Source of the DNA: Mesorhizobium sp. LMG 17147
GTDB taxonomy: Bacteria; Pseudomonadota; Alphaproteobacteria; Rhizobiales; Rhizobiaceae
Length of the DNA: 64,000 nt
Direction: 5' to 3'
Assembly (NCBI RefSeq): GCF_024297145.1
Contig: NZ_JANCTC010000007.1
Span: 1-64,000, forward strand
A model generated the notes under the pieces. It was given only the letters and a program-made list of their open reading frames with translations. It was not told where the DNA came from and did not search any database. A program made the position numbers and the translations under genes. Every line of letters begins with the position of its first letter. The stretch's first letter is position 1. Shown in pieces: positions 18,041 to 27,386 of this stretch.

Positions 18041-19030
18041 GTGGCTGAAATTCGTGCCGTCGGCGAGGCGATGGAAAGGGCGTTGGCGCTGCTCGAGAGC
18101 GGCGATGTCGTCGCCATCCCGACCGAGACCGTCTATGGGCTGGCCGGCGACGCGACCAACGGCGTTGCCGTGGCTCGTATCTTCGAAGCCAAGGGCCGAC
18201 CTCGCTTCAACCCGCTGATCGCCCATATTGCCGATCCGGCGATGGCCGAGCGCATCGCGCTGTTCGATCCGCTGTCGGAAAGATTGGCGCAGGCATTCTG
18301 GCCGGGGCCGCTGACACTCGTGCTGCCGCAACGGCCCGGCAACGGCATTCATCCGCTGGTCACCGCAGGGCTGGACACCATCGCGCTGCGCATGCCGAAA
18401 GGCTTTGGCGGCGAGCTGATCGCCAGGTTCGGTCGCGCGCTGGCGGCGCCCAGCGCCAATTCCTCAGGCAGGATCAGCGCCACGACGGCGGAAGCCGTGG
18501 CCGCCGACCTCGGCCCCAGGATCAAGCTGGTGGTCGATGGCGGCGCGACGCCGGTCGGGCTGGAATCGACCATCCTCAAGGTCGAAACTGGAAAGCTGCG
18601 GCTGTTGCGGCCGGGCGGTATTGCCGCCGGAGAGATCGAAGCGGTCGCTGGGATGAAGTTGCTGCGCGGCGCTTCGGGCATCGAGGCGCCCGGCATGCTC
18701 GCCTCGCACTATGCACCAGGTGCGGCGGTGCGGCTCAACGCTGCGGAGGTCACACCGGGCGAAGCCTTGCTGGCCTTCGGCCGCAGCCGTGCCGAAGGCT
18801 GGCGCGATGCAGCCGCACTGCGCAATTTGTCGGAGACCGGCGACCTGCGCGAGGCAGCGAGCAATCTCTTCGCCCATCTGCAGAATCTCGATCGCAGCGG
18901 CGCCAGAACCATCGCCGTCGAGCCGATCCCGTTCGACGGCTTGGGCGAGGCGATCAACGACAGGCTTTCGCGCGCCGCCGCCCCGCGTGACAAGATCGCC
19001 CCTCGTGACAAGATGGATTGGGCACCATAG
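18041..19030 (+). CDS. L-threonylcarbamoyladenylate synthase (Sua5/YrdC family)
   Basis: This 329-aa enzyme makes threonylcarbamoyl-AMP from Thr, bicarbonate and ATP for the t6A37 modification of tRNAs. Residues 1-200 are the YrdC fold: IPTETVYGLAGDATN, KGRPRFNPLIAHI and RFGRALAAPSANSSGRIS. The remainder (from about residue 225, SHYAPGAAVRL) is the C-terminal Sua5 domain, so this is the long form. A GTG at 18041 with GAGGTG upstream is the best start. It precedes the FAD oxidoreductase gene by 9 bases on the same strand. Confidence 0.93.
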   Translation: MAEIRAVGEAMERALALLESGDVVAIPTETVYGLAGDATNGVAVARIFEAKGRPRFNPLIAHIADPAMAERIALFDPLSERLAQAFWPGPLTLVLPQRPGNGIHPLVTAGLDTIALRMPKGFGGELIARFGRALAAPSANSSGRISATTAEAVAADLGPRIKLVVDGGATPVGLESTILKVETGKLRLLRPGGIAAGEIEAVAGMKLLRGASGIEAPGMLASHYAPGAAVRLNAAEVTPGEALLAFGRSRAEGWRDAAALRNLSETGDLREAASNLFAHLQNLDRSGARTIAVEPIPFDGLGEAINDRLSRAAAPRDKIAPRDKMDWAP

Positions 19031-19039
19031 TTTCCACCC

Positions 19040-20470
19040 ATGAACGACATTTCCCCCGACCTCGACCCCGCCGTCGTCGCGCGCTTTGCGGCAATCGTCG
19101 GCGACAAATATGCGCTGCGCGACCAGCAGGACATCGCACCGTACCTCACCGAGCGGCGCGGACTTTGGCATGGCAGAACGGCTTTGGTGCTGAGGCCGGG
19201 GACCGTCGAGGAGGTCAGCCGCATCATGCGGCTGGCAACCGAAACCGGCACGCCCATCGTGCCGCAAAGCGGCAACACCGGGCTGGTCGGTGCCCAGGTG
19301 CCCGACTCTTCCGGCCGCGAGATCGTGCTGTCGCTGTCGCGGCTGAACCGCATCCGCGAAATCGATACGCTGTCCAACACGGTGACGGTCGAAACCGGCG
19401 TCATCCTGCAGACGCTGCAGGAAGCGGCCGATGCCGCCGACCGGCTGTTTCCGCTGTCGCTTGCCGCGCAAGGTTCCTGCCAGATCGGCGGCAATCTCTC
19501 TTCTAACGCCGGCGGCACCGGCGTGCTTGCCTACGGCAATGCGCGCGAGCTGTGCCTCGGCGTCGAAGTGGTGCTGCCGACCGGCGAAGTGTTCGACGAT
19601 CTGCGCAAGCTGAAAAAGGACAATACCGGTTACGATTTGAAGAACCTGTTCGTCGGCGCGGAAGGCACGCTCGGCATCATCACCGCCGCCGTGCTCAAGC
19701 TTTTCCCCAAGCCGAAGGGGCGCGAGGTGGCGTTTGCCGGCCTGTCATCGCCGCAGGCGGCACTGTCGCTGTTCAGCCTGGCGATGGATCGTGCCGGTGC
19801 AGCGCTCACCGCCTTCGAACTGATCGGCCAGAGGCCTTACGACTTCACGCTTGCCCACGCACAAGGCGTGGTGCGGCCGCTGGCCGGCGATTGGCCGTGG
19901 TATGTGCTGATGCAGATCTCGTCGGGCCGTTCGGCCGACGATGCCAGGGCCCTGATCGAGGAGGTGCTGGAGGCAGGCCTCGAGCAAGGGATCGTCGGCG
20001 ATGCGGTGATCGCGGCAAGCATTGCCCAGGGCGACGCGTTCTGGAATTTCCGCGAGGTGCTGCCCGAGGCGCAGAAACCGGAAGGTGCCTCGATCAAGCA
20101 CGACATCTCGGTGCCGGTGGCATCAATCCCGCCATTCATCGAAAGCGCCGCCGGCGCCGTGCAGTCGGTCAGTCCCGGCGCACGCGTCGTCTGCTTCGGC
20201 CACATGGGCGACGGCAACCTGCACTACAACATCTCCCGGCCGGTCGACGGCGATGACGACGCGTTTCTCGGCCTTTACCACGTCATGAACAAGGCCGTGC
20301 ACGACGTCGTGCGCTCGTTTCATGGCTCGATCTCAGCCGAGCACGGCATCGGCCAGTTGAAGCGGGACGAATTGATCGCGACGGCGCCGCCGATGGCAAT
20401 CGAGCTGATGCGCCGGGTGAAGGCCGCGTTCGACCCGGCCGGCATCATGAATCCCGGTAAGGTTATCTGA
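19040..20470 (+). CDS. FAD-linked 2-hydroxyacid dehydrogenase (GlcD/D2HGDH-like)
   Basis: This 476-aa flavoprotein oxidises a 2-hydroxyacid. The FAD-binding PCMH domain shows PQSGNTGLVGAQVPD and GSCQIGGNLSSNAGGTGVLA. The C-terminal FAD-oxidase domain carries VCFGHMGDGNLHYNIS and EHGIGQLKRDEL, matching the metal- and substrate-binding His residues of D-2-hydroxyglutarate and D-lactate dehydrogenases. The exact substrate (2-hydroxyglutarate, lactate or glycolate) cannot be chosen from sequence. The gene starts 9 bases after the Sua5 gene, so co-transcription is likely. Confidence 0.9.
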   Translation: MNDISPDLDPAVVARFAAIVGDKYALRDQQDIAPYLTERRGLWHGRTALVLRPGTVEEVSRIMRLATETGTPIVPQSGNTGLVGAQVPDSSGREIVLSLSRLNRIREIDTLSNTVTVETGVILQTLQEAADAADRLFPLSLAAQGSCQIGGNLSSNAGGTGVLAYGNARELCLGVEVVLPTGEVFDDLRKLKKDNTGYDLKNLFVGAEGTLGIITAAVLKLFPKPKGREVAFAGLSSPQAALSLFSLAMDRAGAALTAFELIGQRPYDFTLAHAQGVVRPLAGDWPWYVLMQISSGRSADDARALIEEVLEAGLEQGIVGDAVIAASIAQGDAFWNFREVLPEAQKPEGASIKHDISVPVASIPPFIESAAGAVQSVSPGARVVCFGHMGDGNLHYNISRPVDGDDDAFLGLYHVMNKAVHDVVRSFHGSISAEHGIGQLKRDELIATAPPMAIELMRRVKAAFDPAGIMNPGKVI

Positions 20471-20547
20471 TCCTTTCGCCGGCCTGCGCCGGTTCGCAAT
20501 CCGATAACCATCCGCCCCGGATCAGCAAAATTTAACCGACTTTCTTA

Positions 20548-20572
20548 AGCGCGAGGATAAGAAGCTCGCGCT
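20548..20572. terminator. GC-rich hairpin ahead of the DUF6101 gene
   Basis: AGCGCGAG (20548) and CTCGCGCT (20565) form a perfect 8-bp stem with a 9-base loop, flanked by AT-rich sequence. It is 78 bases past the flavoprotein stop and 84 bases before the next start. It could end the upstream message or lie in the leader of the next gene; there is no long T run. Confidence 0.45.
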
Positions 20573-20655
20573 AATGTTTCTCCACAACGAGGCTGGGAAA
20601 ACCGGCCCGGAGAACCGGAGACACCGGCTCTCAGGAGAAACAGGAAAGGCACGAC

Positions 20656-21222
20656 ATGAACACTGGACTGAAGCCAGTCTGGGCCGGCCGCAATATGCGT
20701 CTCGACCCATTCCGCCTGCCGCAGGTGGTGAGCTACGCGACGCGTGACGACTATGGCGACGTTACCTTCACCATCGACCAGCGAGGCGCGGTTATCCGCC
20801 GCACGCTGGAGATGAGCGGCGTGCCGGCGATCATCGCTCTGCCCGCCAATGCGTTTCGCGGCGTCGCCGCCCGCGCCATGGAGGATCCGGATGGCAATGT
20901 CACAGTGACGCTCGAGCTTCTGCACAACGATCCGATGCTGTCGGTGCCGCTGCTGGTCGCCGACGATCTCGACGATGTCGCCGCCGACTGGCGCGCCTGG
21001 GCCGACGCCTACCGCCTGCCCATGCTGCTGATCGAGGCCGACGGCATTGCCCGCACGCTGGAAGAATCGCTCGGCGCCGCCATCAAGGCGCTGCCGGCGC
21101 AGGACCGCCGCAAGGGTCGCGTCTCGACCATGCGCCGCCCGCGCTTCCTTGCCCGCCGCCGCGCCGGCGATCTCGGCCTCAGGCTGGTCATCGGCGGCGA
21201 GGAGCTAATTTCGCGGGAGTAG
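20656..21222 (+). CDS. DUF6101 family protein
   Basis: This 188-aa protein has an N-terminal beta-rich part (VTFTIDQRGAVIRRTLEMSG) and an Arg-rich C-terminus (RRPRFLARRRAGDLGLRLV). It agrees with the DUF6101 family, which I recall as conserved in Rhizobiales; no function is known. It has no signal peptide or membrane segment, so it is probably cytoplasmic. It is convergent with ubiA, with a palindromic repeat between. Confidence 0.8.
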   Translation: MNTGLKPVWAGRNMRLDPFRLPQVVSYATRDDYGDVTFTIDQRGAVIRRTLEMSGVPAIIALPANAFRGVAARAMEDPDGNVTVTLELLHNDPMLSVPLLVADDLDDVAADWRAWADAYRLPMLLIEADGIARTLEESLGAAIKALPAQDRRKGRVSTMRRPRFLARRRAGDLGLRLVIGGEELISRE

Positions 21223-21236
21223 GCCTGAGCGCCTCT

Positions 21237-21384
21237 TCCTTCTCCCCCTGTGGGAGAAGGTGGCCGAGCGGAGCTCGGTCGGATGAGGGGTATTCCAGGG
21301 AACGCCAACGCCTCATTTCTTCCAGCACCCCTCAACCGTCTCGGCGCTACGCGCCGATCCACCTTCTCCCACAGGGGGAGAAGG
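21237..21384. repeat. Long inverted repeat between DUF6101 gene and ubiA
   Basis: The 25-base outer arms CTTCTCCCCCTGTGGGAGAAGG... and ...CCTTCTCCCACAGGGGGAGAAG are perfectly complementary, each itself being palindromic (TTCTCCC/GGGAGAA). Inner parts contain GCGGAGCTCGGTC and GGCGCTACGCGCCG, and a GATGAGGGG/CCCCTCA pair. This is a second repeat family, distinct from the CCCTTGAGGG type. It lies between convergent genes and could also fold as a transcription-ending hairpin. Confidence 0.82.
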
Positions 21385-21394
21385 CAAAAGGCTC

Positions 21395-22378
21395 CTAAAC
21401 CAGCGGCTTCAGCGTCACCCAGGCCGCGCCGCCGATCAGGCCGAGGAAGATCAGCCAGCCGACCTGGTTGTTCGATCTGAACAGCCTTAGGCACTGGTCC
21501 GGATTGTCGATGTCGAGCACGGCGATCTGCCGCGCCATATGCGCGCCGGCGGCGATCAGCCCGGCGAGCGCCGGCACCGGTGCCTGCGCCGAGGCAAAGG
21601 CAATGGCGAAGCAGACCAGCGCTCCGCCATAAAGCCCGGCCAGCCAGGCTTTGGTGTTATCGCCGAACAGGCGCGCCGTCGAGCGCACGCCGACGATGGC
21701 GTCGTCTTCCTTGTCCTGATGCGCATAGATCGTGTCGTAGCCGATCACCCACAGAATCGAGCCGATGTAGAGCATGATTGCCGGCCCATCGAGATCGCCG
21801 AACTCGACCGCCCATCCCATCAGCGCTCCCCAGGAAAAGGCAAGGCCGAGAACCAGTTGCGGCCAATTGGTATATCGCTTCATGAACGGATAGATGGCGA
21901 CGATGACCAGCGAGCCGATGCCGAGCGAGATGGCAAAGCTGTTGAACTGCAAAAGCACGGCGAGGCCGACCAGTGCCTGCAGGACAACAAACATCCAAGC
22001 CTGTCGGCGCGTGACCTTGCCGGCCGGCAGCGGCCGCGAGCGCGTGCGTTCCACCTGGTTGTCGATGTCCTCGTCGACCAAATCATTGTAGGTGCAGCCG
22101 GCGCCACGCATGGCGAACGCACCGAGAAAAAACAGCAGCAGGTACCACGGCGACGGCAGCAGCGAGAGCAGCGGATCCGTCGGACGCGGATAGGCGCTCG
22201 CGGCAAGTGCAGCCGACCACCAGCATGGCCACAGCAGCAATTGCCAGCCGATCGGCCGGTCCCACCGGGCAAGCTGCGCATAGGGCCACAACCCCCGCGG
22301 CAGCGCGCGATAGACCCAGTGGCCGCTCGGCGCATCGGCGACGCGGCCCTGGGCCGCTTTCGACTGGACGGTTTCCAT
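21395..22378 (-). CDS. ubiA: 4-hydroxybenzoate polyprenyltransferase
   Basis: This 327-aa integral membrane enzyme joins the polyprenyl tail to 4-hydroxybenzoate in ubiquinone synthesis. The first Asp-rich motif is NDLVDEDIDNQVERTRSRPL, and the second is YDTIYAHQDKEDD; about eight hydrophobic helices follow the usual pattern. The ATG at 22378 (METVQSKAAQ) is preferred over in-frame upstream codons that run toward purD. It is divergent from purD and convergent with the DUF6101 gene. The polyprenyl donor would come from the ispB product at 8 kb. Confidence 0.94.
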   Translation of the reverse strand: METVQSKAAQGRVADAPSGHWVYRALPRGLWPYAQLARWDRPIGWQLLLWPCWWSAALAASAYPRPTDPLLSLLPSPWYLLLFFLGAFAMRGAGCTYNDLVDEDIDNQVERTRSRPLPAGKVTRRQAWMFVVLQALVGLAVLLQFNSFAISLGIGSLVIVAIYPFMKRYTNWPQLVLGLAFSWGALMGWAVEFGDLDGPAIMLYIGSILWVIGYDTIYAHQDKEDDAIVGVRSTARLFGDNTKAWLAGLYGGALVCFAIAFASAQAPVPALAGLIAAGAHMARQIAVLDIDNPDQCLRLFRSNNQVGWLIFLGLIGGAAWVTLKPLV

Positions 22379-22534
22379 TTTGCTGAAGTGGCAGCAGAGG
22401 CGAATGCCGTCAAGCGTCAAGCAGCCCCCGCACGCTCGCCGCGCGCAATCGGCGCTTCGGCAGCCAAATGTCTTGACCCGTCGGGCGCGGCGCAATAGCG
22501 CAGTCCTGGTCTTGGAATGACGAGGAATCTGGGC

Positions 22535-23812
22535 ATGCGTGTTTTACTGATCGGCTCCGGCGGACGAGAACATGCGCTGGCATGGAAGATGGCGGCGTCA
22601 CCGCTGCTGACCAAACTTTATGCGGTGCCCGGCAATCCGGGGATCGGCCGCGAAGCCGAGCTGGTGAGGCTCGATATTGCGGATCACACGGCGGTGGCCC
22701 GGTTTTGCCGCGAGAATGAAATAGACCTCGTCGTGGTTGGGCCGGAAGGGCCGCTGGTCGCCGGCATTGCCGACGACCTGCGCGCCGAGGGCATCCGCGT
22801 CTTCGGCCCGTCAAAGGCGGCGGCACGGCTGGAAGGATCAAAGGGTTTCACCAAAGACCTCTGCGCCAAATACGGCGTCCCGACCGCCGCCTATGGCCGC
22901 TTCGGCGATCTGGCTTCGGCCAGGGCGTATGTCGAGAAGACGGGTGCGCCGATCGTCATCAAGGCCGACGGCCTAGCTGCCGGCAAGGGCGTCACCGTCG
23001 CCATGACGCTTGACGAGGCGCGGACCGCGCTCGACGCCTGTTTTGATGGCTCCTTTGGCCAAGCCGGCGCGGAAGTGGTGGTAGAGGAGTTTCTCGTCGG
23101 TGAAGAAGCAAGTTTCTTCTGCCTGTGCGACGGCACCACTGCGCTGCCCTTTGGCACGGCGCAGGACCATAAGCGCCTCAGTGACGGCGACACCGGCCCG
23201 AACACCGGCGGCATGGGCGCCTATTCGCCGGCGCCCGTGATGACGCCGGAGATGATCGACCGAACCATGCGCGAGATCGTCGAGCCGACCATGCGCGGCA
23301 TGGCTGAAACAGGCGCTCCGTTTTCCGGCGTGCTGTTCGCCGGGCTGATGATTACTGACAAGGGGCCGAAGCTGATCGAATACAACACCCGTTTCGGCGA
23401 CCCGGAATGCCAGGTGCTGATGATGCGGCTGAAGGACGATCTGCTCGTCCTGCTCAACGCCGCCGCTGACGGCCAACTGGCGCACACCTCGGTGCGCTGG
23501 CGCGACGACGCGGCGCTCACCGTGGTGATGGCGGCCAGGGGTTATCCCGGAGCGCCGGAAAAGGGCTCGGTCATCCGCGGCGTCGAGGCGGCGGCGGGCG
23601 AGGGCGTCGAGATATTTCATGCCGGCACCGCGATAAACGGCGGCGCACTCGTCGCCAATGGCGGTCGCGTGCTCAACATCACGGCGACCGGCCGCACCGT
23701 CGGCGAGGCGCAGAAGAAGGCTTACGCCGCGCTCGACCGGATCGACTGGCCGCAAGGCTTTTGCCGCCGTGACATTGGCTGGCTGGCACTGGCGCGCGAG
23801 CAGTCGAAGTGA
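22535..23812 (+). CDS. purD: Phosphoribosylamine-glycine ligase
   Basis: This 425-aa ATP-grasp enzyme joins glycine to phosphoribosylamine in purine synthesis. The N-terminus [19 protein letters not shown] is diagnostic. The ATP-grasp block [17 protein letters not shown], the [11 protein letters not shown] stretch and [12 protein letters not shown] all match GARS, as does the metal-binding [13 protein letters not shown] set the start at 22535, the ATG with a nearby GAGG; an ATG at 22517 would add six residues. Length is normal. Confidence 0.96.
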   Translation: MRVLLIGSGGREHALAWKMAASPLLTKLYAVPGNPGIGREAELVRLDIADHTAVARFCRENEIDLVVVGPEGPLVAGIADDLRAEGIRVFGPSKAAARLEGSKGFTKDLCAKYGVPTAAYGRFGDLASARAYVEKTGAPIVIKADGLAAGKGVTVAMTLDEARTALDACFDGSFGQAGAEVVVEEFLVGEEASFFCLCDGTTALPFGTAQDHKRLSDGDTGPNTGGMGAYSPAPVMTPEMIDRTMREIVEPTMRGMAETGAPFSGVLFAGLMITDKGPKLIEYNTRFGDPECQVLMMRLKDDLLVLLNAAADGQLAHTSVRWRDDAALTVVMAARGYPGAPEKGSVIRGVEAAAGEGVEIFHAGTAINGGALVANGGRVLNITATGRTVGEAQKKAYAALDRIDWPQGFCRRDIGWLALAREQSK

Positions 23813-23833
23813 CGCTTCAGGCGGCCTCCGGCT

Positions 23834-24994
23834 TCAGTGCAGGCCGCGGTAGAATTCGGTCGAGACGGTGCTGACCGCACCGGCGGCGGAGACAATTCCA
23901 GGGTCCGATGCCGCACGCTTTTCGTTTCGCGTCCAGGCGACATATTCGGCAATCCCGCGGGGAAGGCTCGGGGCCGTCTTGGCCGTAGGCATTTGAAAAC
24001 CGCTGCTGAATTTGGCCAAGCGCGTTCTAAATACCGCGACCAGTTGCTCGAGGCTCGGGGGTGCTGCCACGGTGGCGTAGGTCATGGCAGTGCCGGCGAG
24101 CCCCGCCTCGCGTGAGAGCGGCACCGGTATCAAGGCGAGATAATCCGGCTGCACGTCGATCAGGCCGCCGAACGGCCACTGCGCGCGCAATTCCGTCGCG
24201 TTCATCGGCGCGACGCTGACGTCGATATCGTTGGGTGTGCCCGCGACCCGGTAGGGACAGCGGAATCGGCCGCAATTTGCTCGCGCCGAAAACTGCCAGA
24301 GCGCATAGCCCTGCCAGTTGCCCATCGGAAAATGCAGGCCGATGTCTGGCTTGTAGCGCGCATACCACAGCGGCAGCCGGGACAGGAGCGGGTATTTATA
24401 CTTGTTGTCGGCGATATGCCTGGCTGTCGTGCCGTTGGTGTAGAGCACCGGAAAGCGGCCAACCCGACGATGCACATGGCGCACGAATTCCTCGGCATCC
24501 TCGAGCGACATCCATTGGGTGGGATCATCGTCCTCGATATCGAGGGCAAGCAGGTCATCCGGCCCGGGTTTCACGAAATTGATGAAATTATTGGCCTGTC
24601 CCACGGGGTTGCCGGGGCGGGCGAGATGATAGGCACCCCATTTCAGGCCCAGTGCCTTGGCCACCACCTTGCGCGTCTGGAACAGTTCCTGTGCCATCGC
24701 ATGGCGTTTCCAGAGCGTCTTGCACAGCCGCAGCTCGGTCTCGTCGCCGAAACAGAAATAGGGTGGCGGCATTCCGTCCGATGCCTTGTTGATGAAGCCG
24801 ACAAGACGCTTGTCGGCGGCTAGCCGGGTCCAGTCGATGGAATTGTATTCGTAGGCGTCGACGACCAGCGCCCGGTCGGCATCCTTCCAAGGTTCGGAAA
24901 AATCCGAGGCCTTTGCCGGCGTCAACGCCAGCGTCATCGCCGCCGCGACAAGGAGAAGCGCTGAGCGGACAAGGGGGCGCGCCGGCGTTTTCAA
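23834..24994 (-). CDS. Secreted GH25-family lysozyme-like protein
   Basis: This 386-aa protein has a signal peptide (LLLVAAAMTLALTPAKA) and a glycoside hydrolase 25 domain at about residues 40-250. GH25 enzymes cleave the muramic acid-GlcNAc bond of peptidoglycan. LVVDAYEYNSIDW begins the barrel, GAYHLARPGNPVGQANNF is the fourth-strand region, and LLALDIEDDD carries the catalytic DxE. The roughly 120-residue C-terminal tail has no recognised domain. It is convergent with purD. Confidence 0.87.
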   Translation of the reverse strand: MKTPARPLVRSALLLVAAAMTLALTPAKASDFSEPWKDADRALVVDAYEYNSIDWTRLAADKRLVGFINKASDGMPPPYFCFGDETELRLCKTLWKRHAMAQELFQTRKVVAKALGLKWGAYHLARPGNPVGQANNFINFVKPGPDDLLALDIEDDDPTQWMSLEDAEEFVRHVHRRVGRFPVLYTNGTTARHIADNKYKYPLLSRLPLWYARYKPDIGLHFPMGNWQGYALWQFSARANCGRFRCPYRVAGTPNDIDVSVAPMNATELRAQWPFGGLIDVQPDYLALIPVPLSREAGLAGTAMTYATVAAPPSLEQLVAVFRTRLAKFSSGFQMPTAKTAPSLPRGIAEYVAWTRNEKRAASDPGIVSAAGAVSTVSTEFYRGLH

Positions 24995-25115
24995 GCAGCA
25001 GATCCTTGCTGGCCAAAGCCAAATCCTGAACCGCCATGGTTAAGGAAATGCTCTCGATCGCAGCCCGCGGACGCCACGGATCGGACAGCTTCTCCGTCGA
25101 TGGTTTTGATGGTCG

Positions 25116-25346
25116 TCAATGTCGAGAGCGGGTTTGAAACGGGTCGGGCGCCGGCACTTGCGACAGCGTTCCCGCCGTCTCGCGCTTACGGTGATGGGCG
25201 AGCGAGCATTGCGGCGAGCACAATATGCCGCGATCAGACCAATAGGCTGCTCCGTTCTCCATCTTACCTTCGTGATAACAAAAACCCGCGGCCCGGTAGG
25301 GCAGGCCGCATTCGATGCAGCGATAGGCGTCAGGTCTGGCGAGCAC
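25116..25346 (-). CDS. Small Cys-rich, probable zinc-binding protein
   Basis: This 76-aa protein has a CIECGLPYRAAGFCYHEG segment followed by GILCSPQCSLAHHRKRE. Two CxxC-like pairs (CIEC and CSPQC), plus His, could hold one zinc ion in a treble-clef-like fold. The composition differs from the overlapping shadow frames, and the Cys spacing looks deliberate. The start is a GTG with only a weak ribosome site. No function is known. The rest of 24995-25570 shows no other gene I can support. Confidence 0.55.
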   Translation of the reverse strand: MLARPDAYRCIECGLPYRAAGFCYHEGKMENGAAYWSDRGILCSPQCSLAHHRKRETAGTLSQVPAPDPFQTRSRH

Positions 25347-25570
25347 GGCGGTCCGATCCGGTATCCCTGATTCCGCCGGTCGAACTTATCCCGGCTTTTG
25401 GCGAATTTAACCTGCGTCGCAGCAATTGGCAAAATCCGCGTGACAAAGTTTGACGTTTACGTAAAAAGAAGATCGCCAGGGAAGCCGAAAGCAGATGATT
25501 TTGCTTCGGCACGGGTCTTAAGTAGACCCTTCCGGACTGAGGGCGGCCGGACGGAGGAGGAGCGAGCGCC

Positions 25571-27334
25571 ATGTATCGGGCACCGGTCGAGGAAATCGCC
25601 TTCACCCTGAAGCATGTCGCCGGCTTGAAGCCGGCGCTCGATGCCGGCACCTTTGGCGAACTCGGCGAGGACCTCGTCGACGCCATTCTGGCCGAGGCCG
25701 GCCGCTTCGCCAGCGAGGAGGTGGCGCCGCTCTACACGATCGGCGACCGGCACGGCGCGGTGCTCGACGGCGCTACCGTCACTACCCCGCCCGGCTGGAA
25801 GGAACTTTATCGCCGCTGGATCGGCGGTGGCTGGAATGCGCTGTCGGCGCCGGAAGCGTATGGCGGCCAGGCGCTGCCGGCCATGCTCGGCGTCGCCGCG
25901 CTTGAAATGTGGAACTCCGCCTCGATGGCGTTCGGCATCGCCCCGACGCTGACCATGGGCGCGGTCGAAGCACTCGACAAGCATGGCTCGCTGGCGCTCA
26001 AGGCCAGATATCTGGAAAAACTGGTCTCCGGCGAATGGATGGGCACCATGAATCTGACCGAGCCGCAGGCAGGCTCGGACCTGAATGCCTTGCGAACCCG
26101 CGCCGAACCGGTCGGCGACGGCACCTACCGCATCTTCGGGCAAAAGATATTCATCACCTATGGCGAGCACGATTTCACCGACAACATCATCCATCTGGTG
26201 CTGGCGCGGCTGCCGGACGCACCGCCCGGCACGCGCGGCCTGTCTTTGTTCCTGGTACCGAAATTCCTCGTCGGCGACGATGGCGCGCTGGGCGCACGCA
26301 ACGACGTTTTCTGCTCCGGGCTGGAGCACAAACTGGGCATCCACGCTTCGCCGACCTGCACGATGATCTATGGCGATGGCCTCGAAGGCAGCAGGCCCGG
26401 CGCGTTCGGCTGGCTGGTCGGCGAGGAGAACAAGGGCCTCGCCTGCATGTTCACCATGATGAACAACGCGCGCCTTGCCGTCGGCATGCAGGGCGTGGCG
26501 GTCGCCGAGGCGGCGATGCAAAAGGCGCTCGCCTATGCAAACGACCGCCGGCAAGGCAAAGCGGCGAGCTATCGGGGTGCCGGCATGGCGCCGATCGTGC
26601 ATCACCCCGACATCCAGCGCAGTCTTCTGACCATGAAGGCGCTGACCCAGATTGCCCGCGCCATCTGCTATTCCTGCGCCCACGCCATCGATCTCGCGTC
26701 GCGGAGCGAGGATGCAAAGCACTGGCAGGAGCGCGCCAATCTGTTGACGCCGCTGGCCAAGGCGTTTTCCACCGATGTTGGCGTCGAGGTCGCCTCGCTT
26801 GGGCTGCAGGTGCATGGCGGCATGGGGTTCATCGAGGAGACGGGGGCAGCAGCGCTTTATCGCGACGCGCGCATTGCACCCATTTACGAAGGCACCAATG
26901 GCATCCAGGCGATCGATCTGGTGACGCGCAAGCTGCCGCTCGGCGGCGGTCAGCATGTGCATGGCTACATCGCCGAGCTCAAGGCCGTCGCCGATGCGGT
27001 GCGAGCGTCGAACCTTGAAGGCTTTGGCCGCACCGCCGATCGCCTCGACCAGGCGCTTGATGACCTGTCACAGGCGAGCCGTTCCTTGCAAGACCTGCAG
27101 GCCGAAGGCCGTCCGGACGAGGCGTTGGCGGGCGCCACACCTTATCTCAGGCTGATCTCGCTTGCCGCCGGCGGCGCCTATCTGGCGCGCGGCGCGCTTG
27201 CCGACCAAAGCCGCATCGCGCTGTGTCGGTTCTTCGCCGAGAACCTGCTTGGCGAAGTGGGCGCGCTCAAGGAGCGCGTCATCGGCGGCGCCTACAGCCT
27301 TGCCGTTGCCGGCAAAGCGCTGATTTCAGCCTGA
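25571..27334 (+). CDS. Acyl-CoA dehydrogenase
   Basis: This 587-aa flavoenzyme introduces the trans-2 double bond in acyl-CoA during fatty acid beta-oxidation. It has the long FadE-like layout: an N-terminal helical domain, the FAD/middle block MNLTEPQAGSDLNALRTRA, and the C-terminal helical domain with LQVHGGMGFIEETGAAALYR and DARIAPIYEGTNGIQAIDL. The extra 100-residue C-terminus is typical of the approximately 590-aa group. GGAGGAG lies upstream of the ATG. The enoyl-CoA hydratase gene follows 52 bases later, so the pair covers consecutive oxidation steps. Confidence 0.94.
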   Translation: MYRAPVEEIAFTLKHVAGLKPALDAGTFGELGEDLVDAILAEAGRFASEEVAPLYTIGDRHGAVLDGATVTTPPGWKELYRRWIGGGWNALSAPEAYGGQALPAMLGVAALEMWNSASMAFGIAPTLTMGAVEALDKHGSLALKARYLEKLVSGEWMGTMNLTEPQAGSDLNALRTRAEPVGDGTYRIFGQKIFITYGEHDFTDNIIHLVLARLPDAPPGTRGLSLFLVPKFLVGDDGALGARNDVFCSGLEHKLGIHASPTCTMIYGDGLEGSRPGAFGWLVGEENKGLACMFTMMNNARLAVGMQGVAVAEAAMQKALAYANDRRQGKAASYRGAGMAPIVHHPDIQRSLLTMKALTQIARAICYSCAHAIDLASRSEDAKHWQERANLLTPLAKAFSTDVGVEVASLGLQVHGGMGFIEETGAAALYRDARIAPIYEGTNGIQAIDLVTRKLPLGGGQHVHGYIAELKAVADAVRASNLEGFGRTADRLDQALDDLSQASRSLQDLQAEGRPDEALAGATPYLRLISLAAGGAYLARGALADQSRIALCRFFAENLLGEVGALKERVIGGAYSLAVAGKALISA

Positions 27335-27386
27335 CGTTCGCACGCGCCGAAATTCACAAAGGCCCAAATTCACAAAGGACCAATCC

